64,000 nucleotides of DNA from NCBI GenBank assembly GCA_021772095.1, contig JADYXR010000205.1:1-64000 (forward strand), in the 5' to 3' direction. The DNA comes from Candidatus Obscuribacter sp. (GTDB taxonomy: Bacteria; Cyanobacteriota; Vampirovibrionia; Obscuribacterales; Obscuribacteraceae). Below the pieces are notes generated by a model that worked only from the letters and a program-made list of their open reading frames with translations, ran no database searches and was not told where the DNA came from. A program made the position numbers and the translations under genes. Of this stretch, positions 44,889 through 53,475 are shown piece by piece (within the stretch, counting starts at the first letter, position 1; each line of letters opens with the position of its first letter).

Positions 44889-45619
44889 AAAATTCCGACG
44901 AAAAAATCAACGCGGCGAAATCCGCGGTCGATCAGGCGCGGCAGCGTTTACTCGTTGCCACACGCGGTGGTCGGGCAGAGGATGTTCAAATTTCGCGAGC
45001 CACTGTTGCGGAAATCAAAGCGCAGGTGCAACATCTCGAACAGCAGATCGCGCAAACGATTGTTCGCGCACCTGATGATGGATTGATATCGCGACGTGAC
45101 GGTCACATCGGCGACATCACCACCGCCGGGACGCCACTGTTCGCCATGGTTCGCATGAATCGTATGGAGTTGCGTGCGCAGGTTTCCGATATCGACATCG
45201 CGAAAATTCATCCTGGTCAAACAGTGAAAGTAACCATTCGAGAAGAGGATGCCAAGCCGGTTATCGGCAAGGTGCGTCTGGTCAATCCGCTCGTTGATAC
45301 TTCAACGCGACTCGGAATTGTGAGAATCGATTTGCCTGCAGACGCTGGGCTGAAGCCGGGTATGTTTGTTCGCGGCGAAATCGGTTTAGGCCAACACGAT
45401 TCGGTGACGGTCCCAGTTGGCTCGCTTGTCACTCGCAACGGCGAGTCGGTAGTGTTCAAACTCGATTCTGAAAATCACGCGCTCAGCACGCACGTGATAC
45501 CAGGAATCAGAACAGAACAGTTTGTCGAGATCAAAGAAGGCTTGTCGCCCGGCGACAGAGTCGTAGCTAAAGGCGCCAGGTTCCTCCAACATCGAGATGT
45601 GGTGCGAGTTTCGAAATGA
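44858..45619 (+). CDS. RND efflux adaptor, C-terminal part (frameshifted)
   Basis: 253 codons from ATG 44858 encode the second helix of the hairpin, the returning lipoyl half (QTIVRAPDDGLISRRDGHIGDIT), the beta-barrel and membrane-proximal domains (IHPGQTVKVTI, LKPGMFVRGEIGLG, VTVPVGSLVT). This frame opens upstream and joins the N-terminal part after the TTT run. The stop overlaps the pump start by four bases, a translationally coupled operon. Together the adaptor would be about 530 aa. Confidence 0.85.
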   Translation: MAATNAREEVKNSDEKINAAKSAVDQARQRLLVATRGGRAEDVQISRATVAEIKAQVQHLEQQIAQTIVRAPDDGLISRRDGHIGDITTAGTPLFAMVRMNRMELRAQVSDIDIAKIHPGQTVKVTIREEDAKPVIGKVRLVNPLVDTSTRLGIVRIDLPADAGLKPGMFVRGEIGLGQHDSVTVPVGSLVTRNGESVVFKLDSENHALSTHVIPGIRTEQFVEIKEGLSPGDRVVAKGARFLQHRDVVRVSK

Positions 45620-47145
45620 ACTGGAATATTTCCGCCTGGTGCATTCGTAATCCAATTCCTCCTGTAATTCTCTTTCTTCTCCTTACTGTTTCAGGGATAC
45701 TCGCGCTCGTTTCGCTCGGTATTGAAGAAGAACCAAACATTGATGTGCCCTGGGTTTCCGTAACTGTTACGCAGAGCGGCGCCGCACCAATGGAATTGGA
45801 AACACAAATTACGCGCCGAGTCGAAGACGCGGTGGCCGGTGTCGCCAATGTGAAACACATTCGATCTACTTTGCACACCGGCGTCTCCAACACCGATGTC
45901 GAATTCGAGCTCGGCACCAACAGCGACCGTGCCACCAACGACGTGCGCGAGGCCGTGACCCGCATTCGGCAACACATGCCGCGCGGCATCGACGAACCGA
46001 TCATCCAGCGCCAGGATTTCGTCGGCGATTCCGGCATCACTTATATCGTCGAATCCAAAGATCGCTCGGCGATGGATTTGACTTATTTGATTGAAAACGA
46101 TTTCTCGCGGCAGCTGATGGCGACGCCTGGAATCGGGCAAGTCTATCGATTCGGTGGTGTGGATCAACAAATCCTCGTCGACCTGGATCCGGTGCGTTTA
46201 GAAGCGCTCGGAGTGACCGCCGACATGGTCAATCAACAGCTCCGAGGACTGAACATAAATCTGCCTGGTGGACGCGGCGAGATTGGCTCATCGGAACAAT
46301 CGATCAGAACGCTCGGCAGCTCTCATGACGTGGCGACCTTGAAGTCAACACGCATCGCGTTACCCGGAGGACGCTGGGTGGCACTGAACGCGTTGGGTGA
46401 AGTTACCAACGGCTCGTCTGAACAGCGCCACATGGCACTGCTGGACGGCAAGCCCGCAGTCGGCATGGAAGTAGTTCGACGCCGTGGACACAACATTGTA
46501 TCTGTCGAAAAAGACGCCGACCGCATCGTGGCGGAACTCAGTAAAAAATATCCGGATATCAAACTCACTCGCGTTTTCAGTGGTGCCCGTTATGTTCGCG
46601 AATCATGCGAAGCGACCTTCGAATCACTGATTCTAGGGGCGCTTCTGGCGGTTATTGTAATCTGGGCGTTTCTACGCGACAGCAGAGCGGCTGCGATATC
46701 CGCGCTGGCAATGCCATTATCTGTGATACCAACTTTCGCGTTCATGAAAGCGGTCAATTTTACTCTCAATGATATGTCTTTGCTCGGACTTGCGCTGGTC
46801 ATCGGAATCCTGGTCGACGACGCGATCGTTGAAATCGAAAACATCGTACGGCACATGAACATGGGCAAAAGCCCATATCAGGCTGCTATTGATGCCGCCG
46901 ACGAGATCGGTTTAGCCGTCGTTGCGACAACGTTAGCCGCTGTGGTTGTGTTCCTTCCGGTTGCATTCATGGGTGGAATTCCAGGACAATTTTTCAGGCA
47001 GTTCGGTCTAACAGTATCCGTAGCCGTGTTTTGCTCACTACTCGTAGCGCGACTAATCACGCCACTTATGGCAGCTTACTGGCTCAAGGATTCGAAAGAA
47101 GATCACAGCGAGAGCTTCAAAACAAAATCTATGATGGTGCTCTAA
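45616..47145 (+). CDS. RND efflux pump, N-terminal part (frameshifted)
   Basis: 509 codons of a hydrophobe/amphiphile-type RND permease: first helix (NPIPPVILFLLLTVSGILAL), porter domain, then helices 2-6 (SLILGALLAVIVIWAFLRD, MSLLGLALVIGILVDDAIVEIEN with the proton-relay acidic pair, and GGIPGQFFRQFGLTVSVAVFC). The frame breaks at an AAAA run (47119-47122): adding one A restores ...SFKNKIYDGALNVVIKHRL, which is exactly the continuation in the next frame. No outer-membrane channel gene lies nearby. Confidence 0.88.
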   Translation: MNWNISAWCIRNPIPPVILFLLLTVSGILALVSLGIEEEPNIDVPWVSVTVTQSGAAPMELETQITRRVEDAVAGVANVKHIRSTLHTGVSNTDVEFELGTNSDRATNDVREAVTRIRQHMPRGIDEPIIQRQDFVGDSGITYIVESKDRSAMDLTYLIENDFSRQLMATPGIGQVYRFGGVDQQILVDLDPVRLEALGVTADMVNQQLRGLNINLPGGRGEIGSSEQSIRTLGSSHDVATLKSTRIALPGGRWVALNALGEVTNGSSEQRHMALLDGKPAVGMEVVRRRGHNIVSVEKDADRIVAELSKKYPDIKLTRVFSGARYVRESCEATFESLILGALLAVIVIWAFLRDSRAAAISALAMPLSVIPTFAFMKAVNFTLNDMSLLGLALVIGILVDDAIVEIENIVRHMNMGKSPYQAAIDAADEIGLAVVATTLAAVVVFLPVAFMGGIPGQFFRQFGLTVSVAVFCSLLVARLITPLMAAYWLKDSKEDHSESFKTKSMMVL

Positions 47146-48716
47146 ATGTCGTGATCAAACATCGATTGATTACAGTCATCGCCGGAATTATTTTCTTCGC
47201 GGCAAGCATCTACCTTTTCCAATCACTGCCCACATCGCTCGTCTCGAGAATCGACCGCGGTGAGTCACACGTCAACATTGAACTACCGCCGGGTTCTAAA
47301 CTTCGCGACACCATTGAGGTTGTTCAGCAGCTCAGCTTCATCGTTTTAAAGCATCCTGAGGTAAAGACCATCTTCGCCAATGCTGGCAGTGGTGGCGAAG
47401 TGAACAACGGACGGCTGATCATCTTATTGAAACCACGCGATCAGCGAAAATTATCGCAAGATGAATTCGAAGAGGCGATTCGTCCGGAGCTGCTACAAGT
47501 TCCCGGTGCGCGCATCAACTTCGGCGGCGGCTGGGGATCCGGGGCGGTCCATATCCTTCTGACCAGCCACGATCCGGAAGTTCTCGTTCAAACAGCACAA
47601 GAACTTTTAAAACAAGTTCGCGGCGTGCCCGGTCTCACCGATATTCAGTCCAGCGCTGCAGCACTGAGACCAGAACTGGTTGTCCATCCTGATTTCGCTC
47701 GCGCAGCAGAACAAGGCGTGTCGGTCGAAGCGATCGCTCGCACCGCACTAGTTGCCACCATGGGTGATATCGACGCTAATCGTCCGAAATTTGATCTGAG
47801 TGACAGACAGATACCAATTGTGGTGCGCATCGATCCTAAGTTTCGGCACAAACTTTCGGTAATCGGCAATCTCAAAGTCGCCGGAACAGGCGGACGACTC
47901 GTCCCACTTTCCAGCGTCGCGCACGTCGAATTCGACAGTGGTTTGTTCAAAGTCGATCGCTACGATCGCGCACGGCAGGTTTCCGTCACTGCAAAATTTG
48001 GAGCCGGTTTAACACTCGGCGAAGCAATCAAAAAGATTCACGACCTGCCGGCATTCAAACATATGCCTCCATCAGTGAAAGAACACAAAGCTGGTGACGC
48101 CGAAATTCAGAGCGATATTTTCGGCGGCTTCGGCTATTCGATCATCACCGGAGTCTTGCTGATTTACGCTGTTCTCGTTCTTCTGTTCCGCGGATTCCTG
48201 CAACCGTTCACAATCATGATGTCGCTGCCTCTGTCGCTGGGTGGCGCGCTGATTGGACTGCTCTTGTTCAACAAACCAATCGATATGTACGCGTTGATTG
48301 GCATCGTCATGTTGATGGGACTGGTCACGAAGAACGCGATTCTGCTGGTTGAGTATTGCCTCGTCGCGATGAAGAACGGCATGACCCAAAACGAAGCAAT
48401 TTTCAGCGCCGGTCGAACGAGAATGCGTCCGATTCTTATGACGACTACCGCGATGATCGCAGGCATGATGCCGATTGCAATTGGCTTAGGCGCGGGTGCC
48501 GAGGCACGAGCACCAATGGCAATTGCTGTTGTCGGTGGTTTGTTCATGTCCACGATACTGACACTACTTGTGGTGCCAGTTGTTTTCACTTACATGGACG
48601 ACTTCCAGCGTTTCCTTGCCAAAAGATTCAAAAAAGATAGTCCCGCGCACGCAGCAACAACTACGCAGAGCGCCGCGTCGAACGAACCCGTTGCCTCTGA
48701 AATTGTACAAAAATAG
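47031..48716 (+). CDS. RND efflux pump, C-terminal part (frameshifted)
   Basis: The second half of the pump, true homology starting near 47123 (IYDGALNVVIKHRLITVIAG). Contains the second porter half and helices 7-12 (GYSIITGVLLIYAVLVLLFRG, DMYALIGIVMLMGLVTKNAILLVEY, TRMRPILMTTTAMIAGMMPIA, APMAIAVVGGLFMSTILTLLVVP). With the N-terminal part it adds up to about 1,030 aa, normal for RND pumps. Ends before a 17-bp tandem repeat. Substrate class unknown. Confidence 0.88.
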   Translation: MLTTRSATNHATYGSLLAQGFERRSQRELQNKIYDGALNVVIKHRLITVIAGIIFFAASIYLFQSLPTSLVSRIDRGESHVNIELPPGSKLRDTIEVVQQLSFIVLKHPEVKTIFANAGSGGEVNNGRLIILLKPRDQRKLSQDEFEEAIRPELLQVPGARINFGGGWGSGAVHILLTSHDPEVLVQTAQELLKQVRGVPGLTDIQSSAAALRPELVVHPDFARAAEQGVSVEAIARTALVATMGDIDANRPKFDLSDRQIPIVVRIDPKFRHKLSVIGNLKVAGTGGRLVPLSSVAHVEFDSGLFKVDRYDRARQVSVTAKFGAGLTLGEAIKKIHDLPAFKHMPPSVKEHKAGDAEIQSDIFGGFGYSIITGVLLIYAVLVLLFRGFLQPFTIMMSLPLSLGGALIGLLLFNKPIDMYALIGIVMLMGLVTKNAILLVEYCLVAMKNGMTQNEAIFSAGRTRMRPILMTTTAMIAGMMPIAIGLGAGAEARAPMAIAVVGGLFMSTILTLLVVPVVFTYMDDFQRFLAKRFKKDSPAHAATTTQSAASNEPVASEIVQK

Positions 48717-48763
48717 CCGCGCGGAATCGCAAATTGCTTCAGCTGCTTGAGCGACTTCAACTG

Positions 48764-48831
48764 CTCAGCTGCTTCAGTTGCTCAGCTGCTTCAGTTGAAC
48801 AGCGGCTTCAGTTGAACAGTTGCTTCAGTTG
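48764..48831. repeat. 17-bp tandem repeat after RND pump
   Basis: Four consecutive 17-bp units: CTCAGCTGCTTCAGTTG twice (48764, 48781), AACAGCGGCTTCAGTTG (48798) and AACAGTTGCTTCAGTTG (48815). Weaker copies extend to 48731 on the left. Confidence 0.9.
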
Positions 48832-48879
48832 TTCATTTACCGATATTCGTTAAAAGAGTCGCAAATGAATTGCAACGAT

Positions 48880-49116
48880 TCAACCGCGACATTTGGCACA
48901 GCAGCGAAAATCTAGACTTGGCAAATTGGGATCGAGATCCAGACTCGGTGAATCATTTCCATGCCAGTCAGCGTCGGAAAACAATAAGGAGCCATCAACA
49001 TCGAGCACATTGAAACCAGCCAGGAGACTGGCGAAGTCAATATTCTGATCTGGAACGTTATGTGACATAGTCTCGGTTGAAGGGTCAGGATTTGCTATAA
49101 TCGCAGGCATAGTCAC
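48880..49116 (-). CDS. Possible small protein with CCAKC tail
   Basis: Up to 78 codons on the minus strand (MTMPAI..., or 62 from MSHNVPDQN). It is acidic and Asp/Leu-rich (GFNVLDVDGSLLFSDADW) with a C-terminal FRCCAKCRG that could bind metal. No clear ribosome site exists, and the plus-strand promoter of the gene at 49156 lies inside it, so it may be chance. Confidence 0.3.
   Translation of the reverse strand: MTMPAIIANPDPSTETMSHNVPDQNIDFASLLAGFNVLDVDGSLLFSDADWHGNDSPSLDLDPNLPSLDFRCCAKCRG
49093..49101 (+). promoter_or_regulatory. Extended -10 promoter element
   Basis: TGC followed by TATAAT (49096-49101), 54 bases before the ATG of the gene at 49156; no good -35 box at the usual spacing. 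Confidence 0.5.
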
Positions 49117-49155
49117 AAAAGTCCATTTAATTCTGGGCGCGAGGAGTTCGAACTA

Positions 49156-49752
49156 ATGGTTGAGAAGCCACCATCTGATTCTAGCGATGCCGACAAACGA
49201 CCTTACGTTTATCAGGAAATCGAACGTCAACTGATGACGTTGATTAGTCAGGAGAATCAGGACGCTGCCAAAAATATCTTTGCAGATTTGCTAAAAATGG
49301 GACGCGACGGCTATCAGTTCGGCGTCGATTTGATTAGTGAACTTTGCACGGAACTCACCGGCGTTAAATCGCTTCAGATCGTCCCCAAAGGTCCGCTTGA
49401 ACTCGACGTGGATATTAAGCGCAAGAATGAACTGGTGCTGAAGTTTAAGCACACCATCGCGCCGCTGATCGACATTACCGCGATCACGTTCGGCGAAGAT
49501 TTAAATTTTGGCGCAGTGGTCGACAAAGAGAAAAAAGGATTGCGAATGAACATTCGTCGCGGTCTAAAACTATCACTCAAACTCGGTCCACTGGACAGCA
49601 CCATCGATGTAAAAGGAAGCGCGTTGCTTTCACGAAACGACCGCAATCAACTGTTGTTATCTACCACGGTCGTGGTTCCAGGGATGGATAACCCAGTCAC
49701 ACTGTCGATTCCATTGACGCAGATTTTTGCTCAACGTAAAAGCGGGCAGTAA
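49156..49752 (+). CDS. Hypothetical soluble protein
   Basis: 198 aa, no signal or membrane segment. The N-terminus is acidic and helical (YQEIERQLMTLISQ, NIFADLLKMGRDGYQFGVDLISELC); the rest is beta-rich with regular alternation (ELDVDIKRKNELVLKFKH, LKLSLKLGPLDSTIDVKGS). The beta part could be a lipid- or membrane-facing barrel-like sheet. GAGGAG nine bases before the ATG gives a good start, with an extended -10 element upstream. Family not recognised. Confidence 0.7.
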   Translation: MVEKPPSDSSDADKRPYVYQEIERQLMTLISQENQDAAKNIFADLLKMGRDGYQFGVDLISELCTELTGVKSLQIVPKGPLELDVDIKRKNELVLKFKHTIAPLIDITAITFGEDLNFGAVVDKEKKGLRMNIRRGLKLSLKLGPLDSTIDVKGSALLSRNDRNQLLLSTTVVVPGMDNPVTLSIPLTQIFAQRKSGQ

Positions 49753-49754
49753 GA

Positions 49755-49905
49755 ACCAAACGCTTCGCACCGAGTTTTTAAAACGAGAAGAGTTTCAAAA
49801 CGAGAACTAGTGCTCCTAACAGTACAAGTTTTCAAAACAAAAGACGTGCACCAAACACAACAAGTGCTTAGAACAAAACACGTGAAGTGCTTCAGTCGAA
49901 TAAAT
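49755..49905. repeat. Degenerate tandem repeat after 49156 gene
   Basis: AAGAGTTTCAAAACGAGAAC, ACAAGTTTTCAAAACAAAAG and ACAAGTGCTTAGAACAAAAC-like units of about 27-30 bp between the stop at 49752 and the broken ThDP gene. Confidence 0.5.
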
Positions 49906-49931
49906 CCAAAGTGATACCATCAACGTTACAA

Positions 49932-50483
49932 CTATCGTGGCGTGAAAAAGTTTCTGAACATCTGTCCGAAAGTTCCAGCGACAGTCTTGGGCGCATCTTC
50001 ATCCTCTTGCGCAATCGCTGACACGAAATTTTTTGTTTGTTCGACCGTAATCGTCGGAGTCAACGGCGGAACGTTTGGATCGACATGACAGTCGAGCACC
50101 ACCGGTGATGTCGCAGCGAGTGCAGCACTTAACGCTGGATAGATATCCTCAGGCGTGAGAATTTTGATTCCTTTCAATCCGATAGAATCCGCGTAGTCTG
50201 CGTACGAAAACGCGGGAATGTCCTGCGATGCCTCAAACTTCGGATCGCCCTCCATCGTTCGCATCTCCCACGTCACAAAATTCAAATCTTTATTGTTTAG
50301 AACTAAAACAATCAATCGTGGATCGAGCCACTCCTTCCAATATTTGGCGACCGTGAGCAACTCTGCATTTCCTCCCATCTGCATTGCACCATCGCCAACG
50401 AACGCAAACGCGGGACGTTCGGGAAAAGCGAATTTAGCCGCGATCGCATAAGGCAGTGCGCAGCCCATCGACGCGATATTCAA
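49932..50483 (-). pseudogene. ThDP-dependent enzyme, C-terminal fragment
   Basis: 183 codons matching the C-terminal (PP) domain of pyruvate-oxidase/acetolactate-synthase-type enzymes: FVGDGAMQMGGNAELLTVAKYW with GDG and downstream LNNKDLNFVTWEMR form the ThDP/magnesium site, and EGDPKFEASQDIPAFSYADYA is typical of the pyruvate-oxidase-like branch. It lacks the N-terminal and middle domains; the missing start is in another frame at 50480-50683. About 350 residues of a ~580-residue enzyme are gone. Confidence 0.88.
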
Positions 50484-50683
50484 GTTCGTCGCGGCATGAT
50501 GGCGTCCGCGTCCGGCGGGCTCGCCATCACTTCATGGCGCACCTGGACGAAATCAATTAGTTCATTACTGCGATTAAGCGCTGCAAGAAGCGGATTGATG
50601 CCATCACCCGGATATCCATATATTCGTTTCACACCCCAATCAGAAAGCCGGTTTACTACGAAATCACTGATATTCTCGCTCAT
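50480..50683 (-). pseudogene. ThDP-dependent enzyme, N-terminal fragment
   Basis: 67 codons. Residues 1-53 are the beginning of the PYR domain (VVNRLSDWGVKRIYGYPGDG, then INPLLAALNRS and VQVRHEVMA, where the Glu activates ThDP). The frame then runs into a Pro/Ala/Arg tail and stops. The deletion junction is near 50500-50520, joining to the C-terminal fragment in a different frame, so the gene is dead. Confidence 0.88.
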
Positions 50684-50970
50684 AAAAAATTTCCTGTTGT
50701 TGTGCTTGCAAACGCTCGCCGCTATTGGGTCCGCAAATTTTAGTGCTGTATTACTAGTAGCGAAAATTCACCTCTGCGAAGACGTAGACAGCATAAAAAG
50801 TACGAAATTGTCACCTTCCATTCATCACCCGAACCAATTGTCAGGGATCTCCCCAGTGTCACTCCTGGGCGAAACGCCTATTCTGGTTAAGCTGGTGAGC
50901 ACACATTCCCATTTACTAGTGGGCTGCCCGGCGTTGTCCGAATGCAAGCTATACTCAAGGAACCGCCGAT

Positions 50971-51924
50971 ATGAACGACAGTGCTCCGGCCGTTGAAGTG
51001 ACAGACCTTCGCAAGACGTACAAAGGAGGCAACGTTTGCGCGCTCGACGGCATTAGTTTCACAGTCGGGCAAGGCGAAATTTTTGGCTTGATCGGACCCA
51101 ATGGTGCAGGCAAAACGACTTTGATCGGCTGCCTGCTTGCCCTCCTGCAGCCCGATTCCGGCAGCGTTCGAATATTCGGTAAGCCCGCGGATTTTATGTC
51201 TGTTCGAAAAGAGACAGGTTATGTTCCTGAACGCTCGGATTTCGAGCACTGGATGTCCGGTCGGCAATTTCTCGAATATCATCACGGTTTGGCAGGACTA
51301 AACAAAAGCACTCGCAAACGCGACATCGACGAATGTCTGGAGATGGTTGAACTGGCGAAGTCGTCCTGGGATCGGCACCTGCGCACTTACTCTCGGGGCA
51401 TGCTTCAACGCCTCAACATCGCGCAACTCTTAATTGGTAAACCAAAACTCGCACTGCTCGATGAACCGACTCTAGGATTAGATCCAACTGGAGTTACTGT
51501 GGTTCGAAACGTGATTAAAAACATGCGAGAGATGGGAGTGACAGCAATCATCAATTCGCATCAACTGGATGAAGTAGAGCGGCTCTGCGACAGGGTCGCA
51601 TTCATCCGTCAAGGCAAGATTGCGTCGATTGAAACGATCAAAGGCGGAACGATCACCGACTACATTTTGTTCGTAAGGTGGAGCGAAAATCAACTGAACG
51701 GATCCCTTGGATCCGTGGTGGAGAGAGCCGCCGCGTTGTCGCATACAGCACTGAACGAGTGCCACCACGACTGGGGTCGCTTCCGCGTAAGAGATCATCT
51801 TGCGGCAACTGAACTTCTTAAACGACTCATTGCAGAAGGTGTTCCTATCGAAGAAGCCGTCCCCGAACGGATGCGTCTAGAGCAGTTGTTTGCTGGAGAA
51901 CAGGGAGGCGAGTCAAATGAATAG
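50971..51924 (+). CDS. ABC transporter ATP-binding protein
   Basis: 317 aa. Walker A GPNGAGKTT, Q-loop region ETGYVPERSDFEHWMSG, signature YSRGMLQRLNIAQ (variant of LSGGQ), Walker B LALLDEPT, and the switch His in INSHQLDEV. The layout and the extra C-terminal domain of about 90 residues match ABC-2-type exporters. Start ATG 50971 has AAGGAACC upstream. It overlaps the permease gene by eight bases, so they are co-translated. Cargo unknown. Confidence 0.93.
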   Translation: MNDSAPAVEVTDLRKTYKGGNVCALDGISFTVGQGEIFGLIGPNGAGKTTLIGCLLALLQPDSGSVRIFGKPADFMSVRKETGYVPERSDFEHWMSGRQFLEYHHGLAGLNKSTRKRDIDECLEMVELAKSSWDRHLRTYSRGMLQRLNIAQLLIGKPKLALLDEPTLGLDPTGVTVVRNVIKNMREMGVTAIINSHQLDEVERLCDRVAFIRQGKIASIETIKGGTITDYILFVRWSENQLNGSLGSVVERAAALSHTALNECHHDWGRFRVRDHLAATELLKRLIAEGVPIEEAVPERMRLEQLFAGEQGGESNE

Positions 51925-52705
51925 CACCATCATGAAGTTCACCGCAATGTCGGCGTGCCTCGACCCACTAAAGCTACTCTACGTCTTTATGCTCGGCTTC
52001 GTCATGCCCATCGGTATGAAAGTCGCGTCTATGTTTCACGGTGCCTCTGATTCGCAAACATTCGAGATGCTCACAGGCAAAGTCGGAGTCGCGTTCGTTT
52101 TAATGGTACTCTGCCTCGGTCTCGCTGGAAATAGCGCCACACAAGGACGAGGAGGAGAATACCTACCTTTGATTTTTACGCGACCGGTGACGCGTTCAGA
52201 ATACGTTTTGAGCAAGTGGTTAGTCATCACATTGATCGGTGGAACACTAGCCGCACTGCAGAACATCATCGTCGCCGCGATTGGTTACAGCATGGGTGAA
52301 GTTATCACATTCTCTGCAGTGTTCAGCATGATCGTCGAACGATTCATGGATGCAGGATTAATATCCGCAGCAATGATTTTGACAATGCTGAACAAAAAAC
52401 CTGCGTTCCAGATCGTGGCGATACTTTCATTCTACATTTGGCTTGCCGGTCAAACCATACCACCAGTCAGCGTTGCCGGGATGAGTGCGGGCGGAGATTT
52501 ATCAATCGAAGCAACCAAGTTTATGCTTTCTGCATCACAATACATTGCTGACTTGATACTACCGACGGTGAACGTCTACGATTTGATCAGCACTAAAGTT
52601 TTGTCACTGTCACCATTGCTTTCTTATCTATCAGCGGTCACTCTTTATCTTGCATTTGCAATCGCGTCGACGAACAAAAGGGAGTTTTTCTATGGCACCA
52701 ACTAA
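51917..52705 (+). CDS. ABC-2-type transporter permease
   Basis: 262 aa, six predicted membrane helices (about residues 18-38, 62-82, 105-128, 132-160, 168-188 and 235-255). LPLIFTRPVTRSEYVLSKWL after helix 2 is the coupling element usual in ABC-2 exporter permeases. GGGAGG eight bases before ATG 51917 defines the start; eight-base overlap with the ATPase gene. Partner of the ATPase at 50971. Confidence 0.9.
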   Translation: MNSTIMKFTAMSACLDPLKLLYVFMLGFVMPIGMKVASMFHGASDSQTFEMLTGKVGVAFVLMVLCLGLAGNSATQGRGGEYLPLIFTRPVTRSEYVLSKWLVITLIGGTLAALQNIIVAAIGYSMGEVITFSAVFSMIVERFMDAGLISAAMILTMLNKKPAFQIVAILSFYIWLAGQTIPPVSVAGMSAGGDLSIEATKFMLSASQYIADLILPTVNVYDLISTKVLSLSPLLSYLSAVTLYLAFAIASTNKREFFYGTN

Positions 52706-53441
52706 TCCCGAGAGCAAGTCCAATGACAGATCGACAAGAGTGATGCCGCAAGCACTTGTGCTGGTCGCTGCGCTGTTTCTGGTCGGAAGAATCACAGACA
52801 TTGGATTTCAACTAGCGCGTTCATCAGCACCACAGGCAGTGCAGCAATCGATCCAGTGGCACGACCTTCCGGAACTGACAATGGATTCGAATTCGTTCAA
52901 AACAAAACAGGAATTTGTGCCACCACCAGTGCTTGATGTTTCTCCTGAGACAAAACAGGAGATCGATAAAGTTCTGACGCTCAGCCGCGATCAGAATAAA
53001 TACGTGCTCTATGAATTCTATGCGCCGTGGTCCGATCCTTGCAAAAAAATGGAGGCGACCTCGCTGGCCAACGAACAAGTCAACGCTCTGGTAGAGCAGC
53101 ATTTCATGCCGTTTCGCGTTACAGATCGATTGAAGCAACTGGGAAAGAATCCTCGTTTAGTCACCGACCTCCAGAAGAAGTATAGAATCTTCGCTTTCCC
53201 AACCCTCGTCATCGTTGATGAGCGCGGGGAGACGGCGGCAACTCTGGTCGGAAATTGTTCGTCGCTGACCACGTATCGATTCTTGAGTCGAACCATACAT
53301 TCGCTTGAGCAAAAGAGCCGCGCCCAGCAGGGAACAAGGATTGGCAGCGACCCGCGGAGCACCCACGAAATATCCGGAATTGTTTCAAGTACCACCGCTT
53401 CCAGCAATCAAACTCTTGCCGTGGAATCGCCTAAAGGATAG
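52692..53441 (+). CDS. Membrane-anchored thioredoxin-fold protein
   Basis: 249 aa. An N-terminal helix (VMPQALVLVAALFLVGRI) anchors a thioredoxin fold in the periplasm. Active site FYAPWSDPCKKME: the first Cys of CxxC is Ser, leaving one reactive Cys, and cis-Pro follows in FAFPTLVIVDERG. Similar to the DsbD-gamma/thioredoxin-7 type. The C-terminal tail is Ser/Thr/Gln-rich. AAAGGGAG before ATG 52692; 14-base overlap with the permease gene, so it belongs to the exporter operon and may assist its cargo. Monothiol chemistry rather than disulfide reduction. Confidence 0.82.
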   Translation: MAPTNPESKSNDRSTRVMPQALVLVAALFLVGRITDIGFQLARSSAPQAVQQSIQWHDLPELTMDSNSFKTKQEFVPPPVLDVSPETKQEIDKVLTLSRDQNKYVLYEFYAPWSDPCKKMEATSLANEQVNALVEQHFMPFRVTDRLKQLGKNPRLVTDLQKKYRIFAFPTLVIVDERGETAATLVGNCSSLTTYRFLSRTIHSLEQKSRAQQGTRIGSDPRSTHEISGIVSSTTASSNQTLAVESPKG

Positions 53442-53475
53442 ACTCAAAGACATAGATCTGATTTGAGTTGAAACA

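Noticed and set aside
44811..47122. Programmed -1 frameshifting in the two efflux genes
   Set aside because: Neither break has an X-XXY-YYZ slippery heptamer or a clear downstream pseudoknot; simple base loss or sequence error fits better.
48764..48831. Tandem repeat as a CRISPR array
   Set aside because: Units are contiguous with no spacers and too short; no cas genes in the window.
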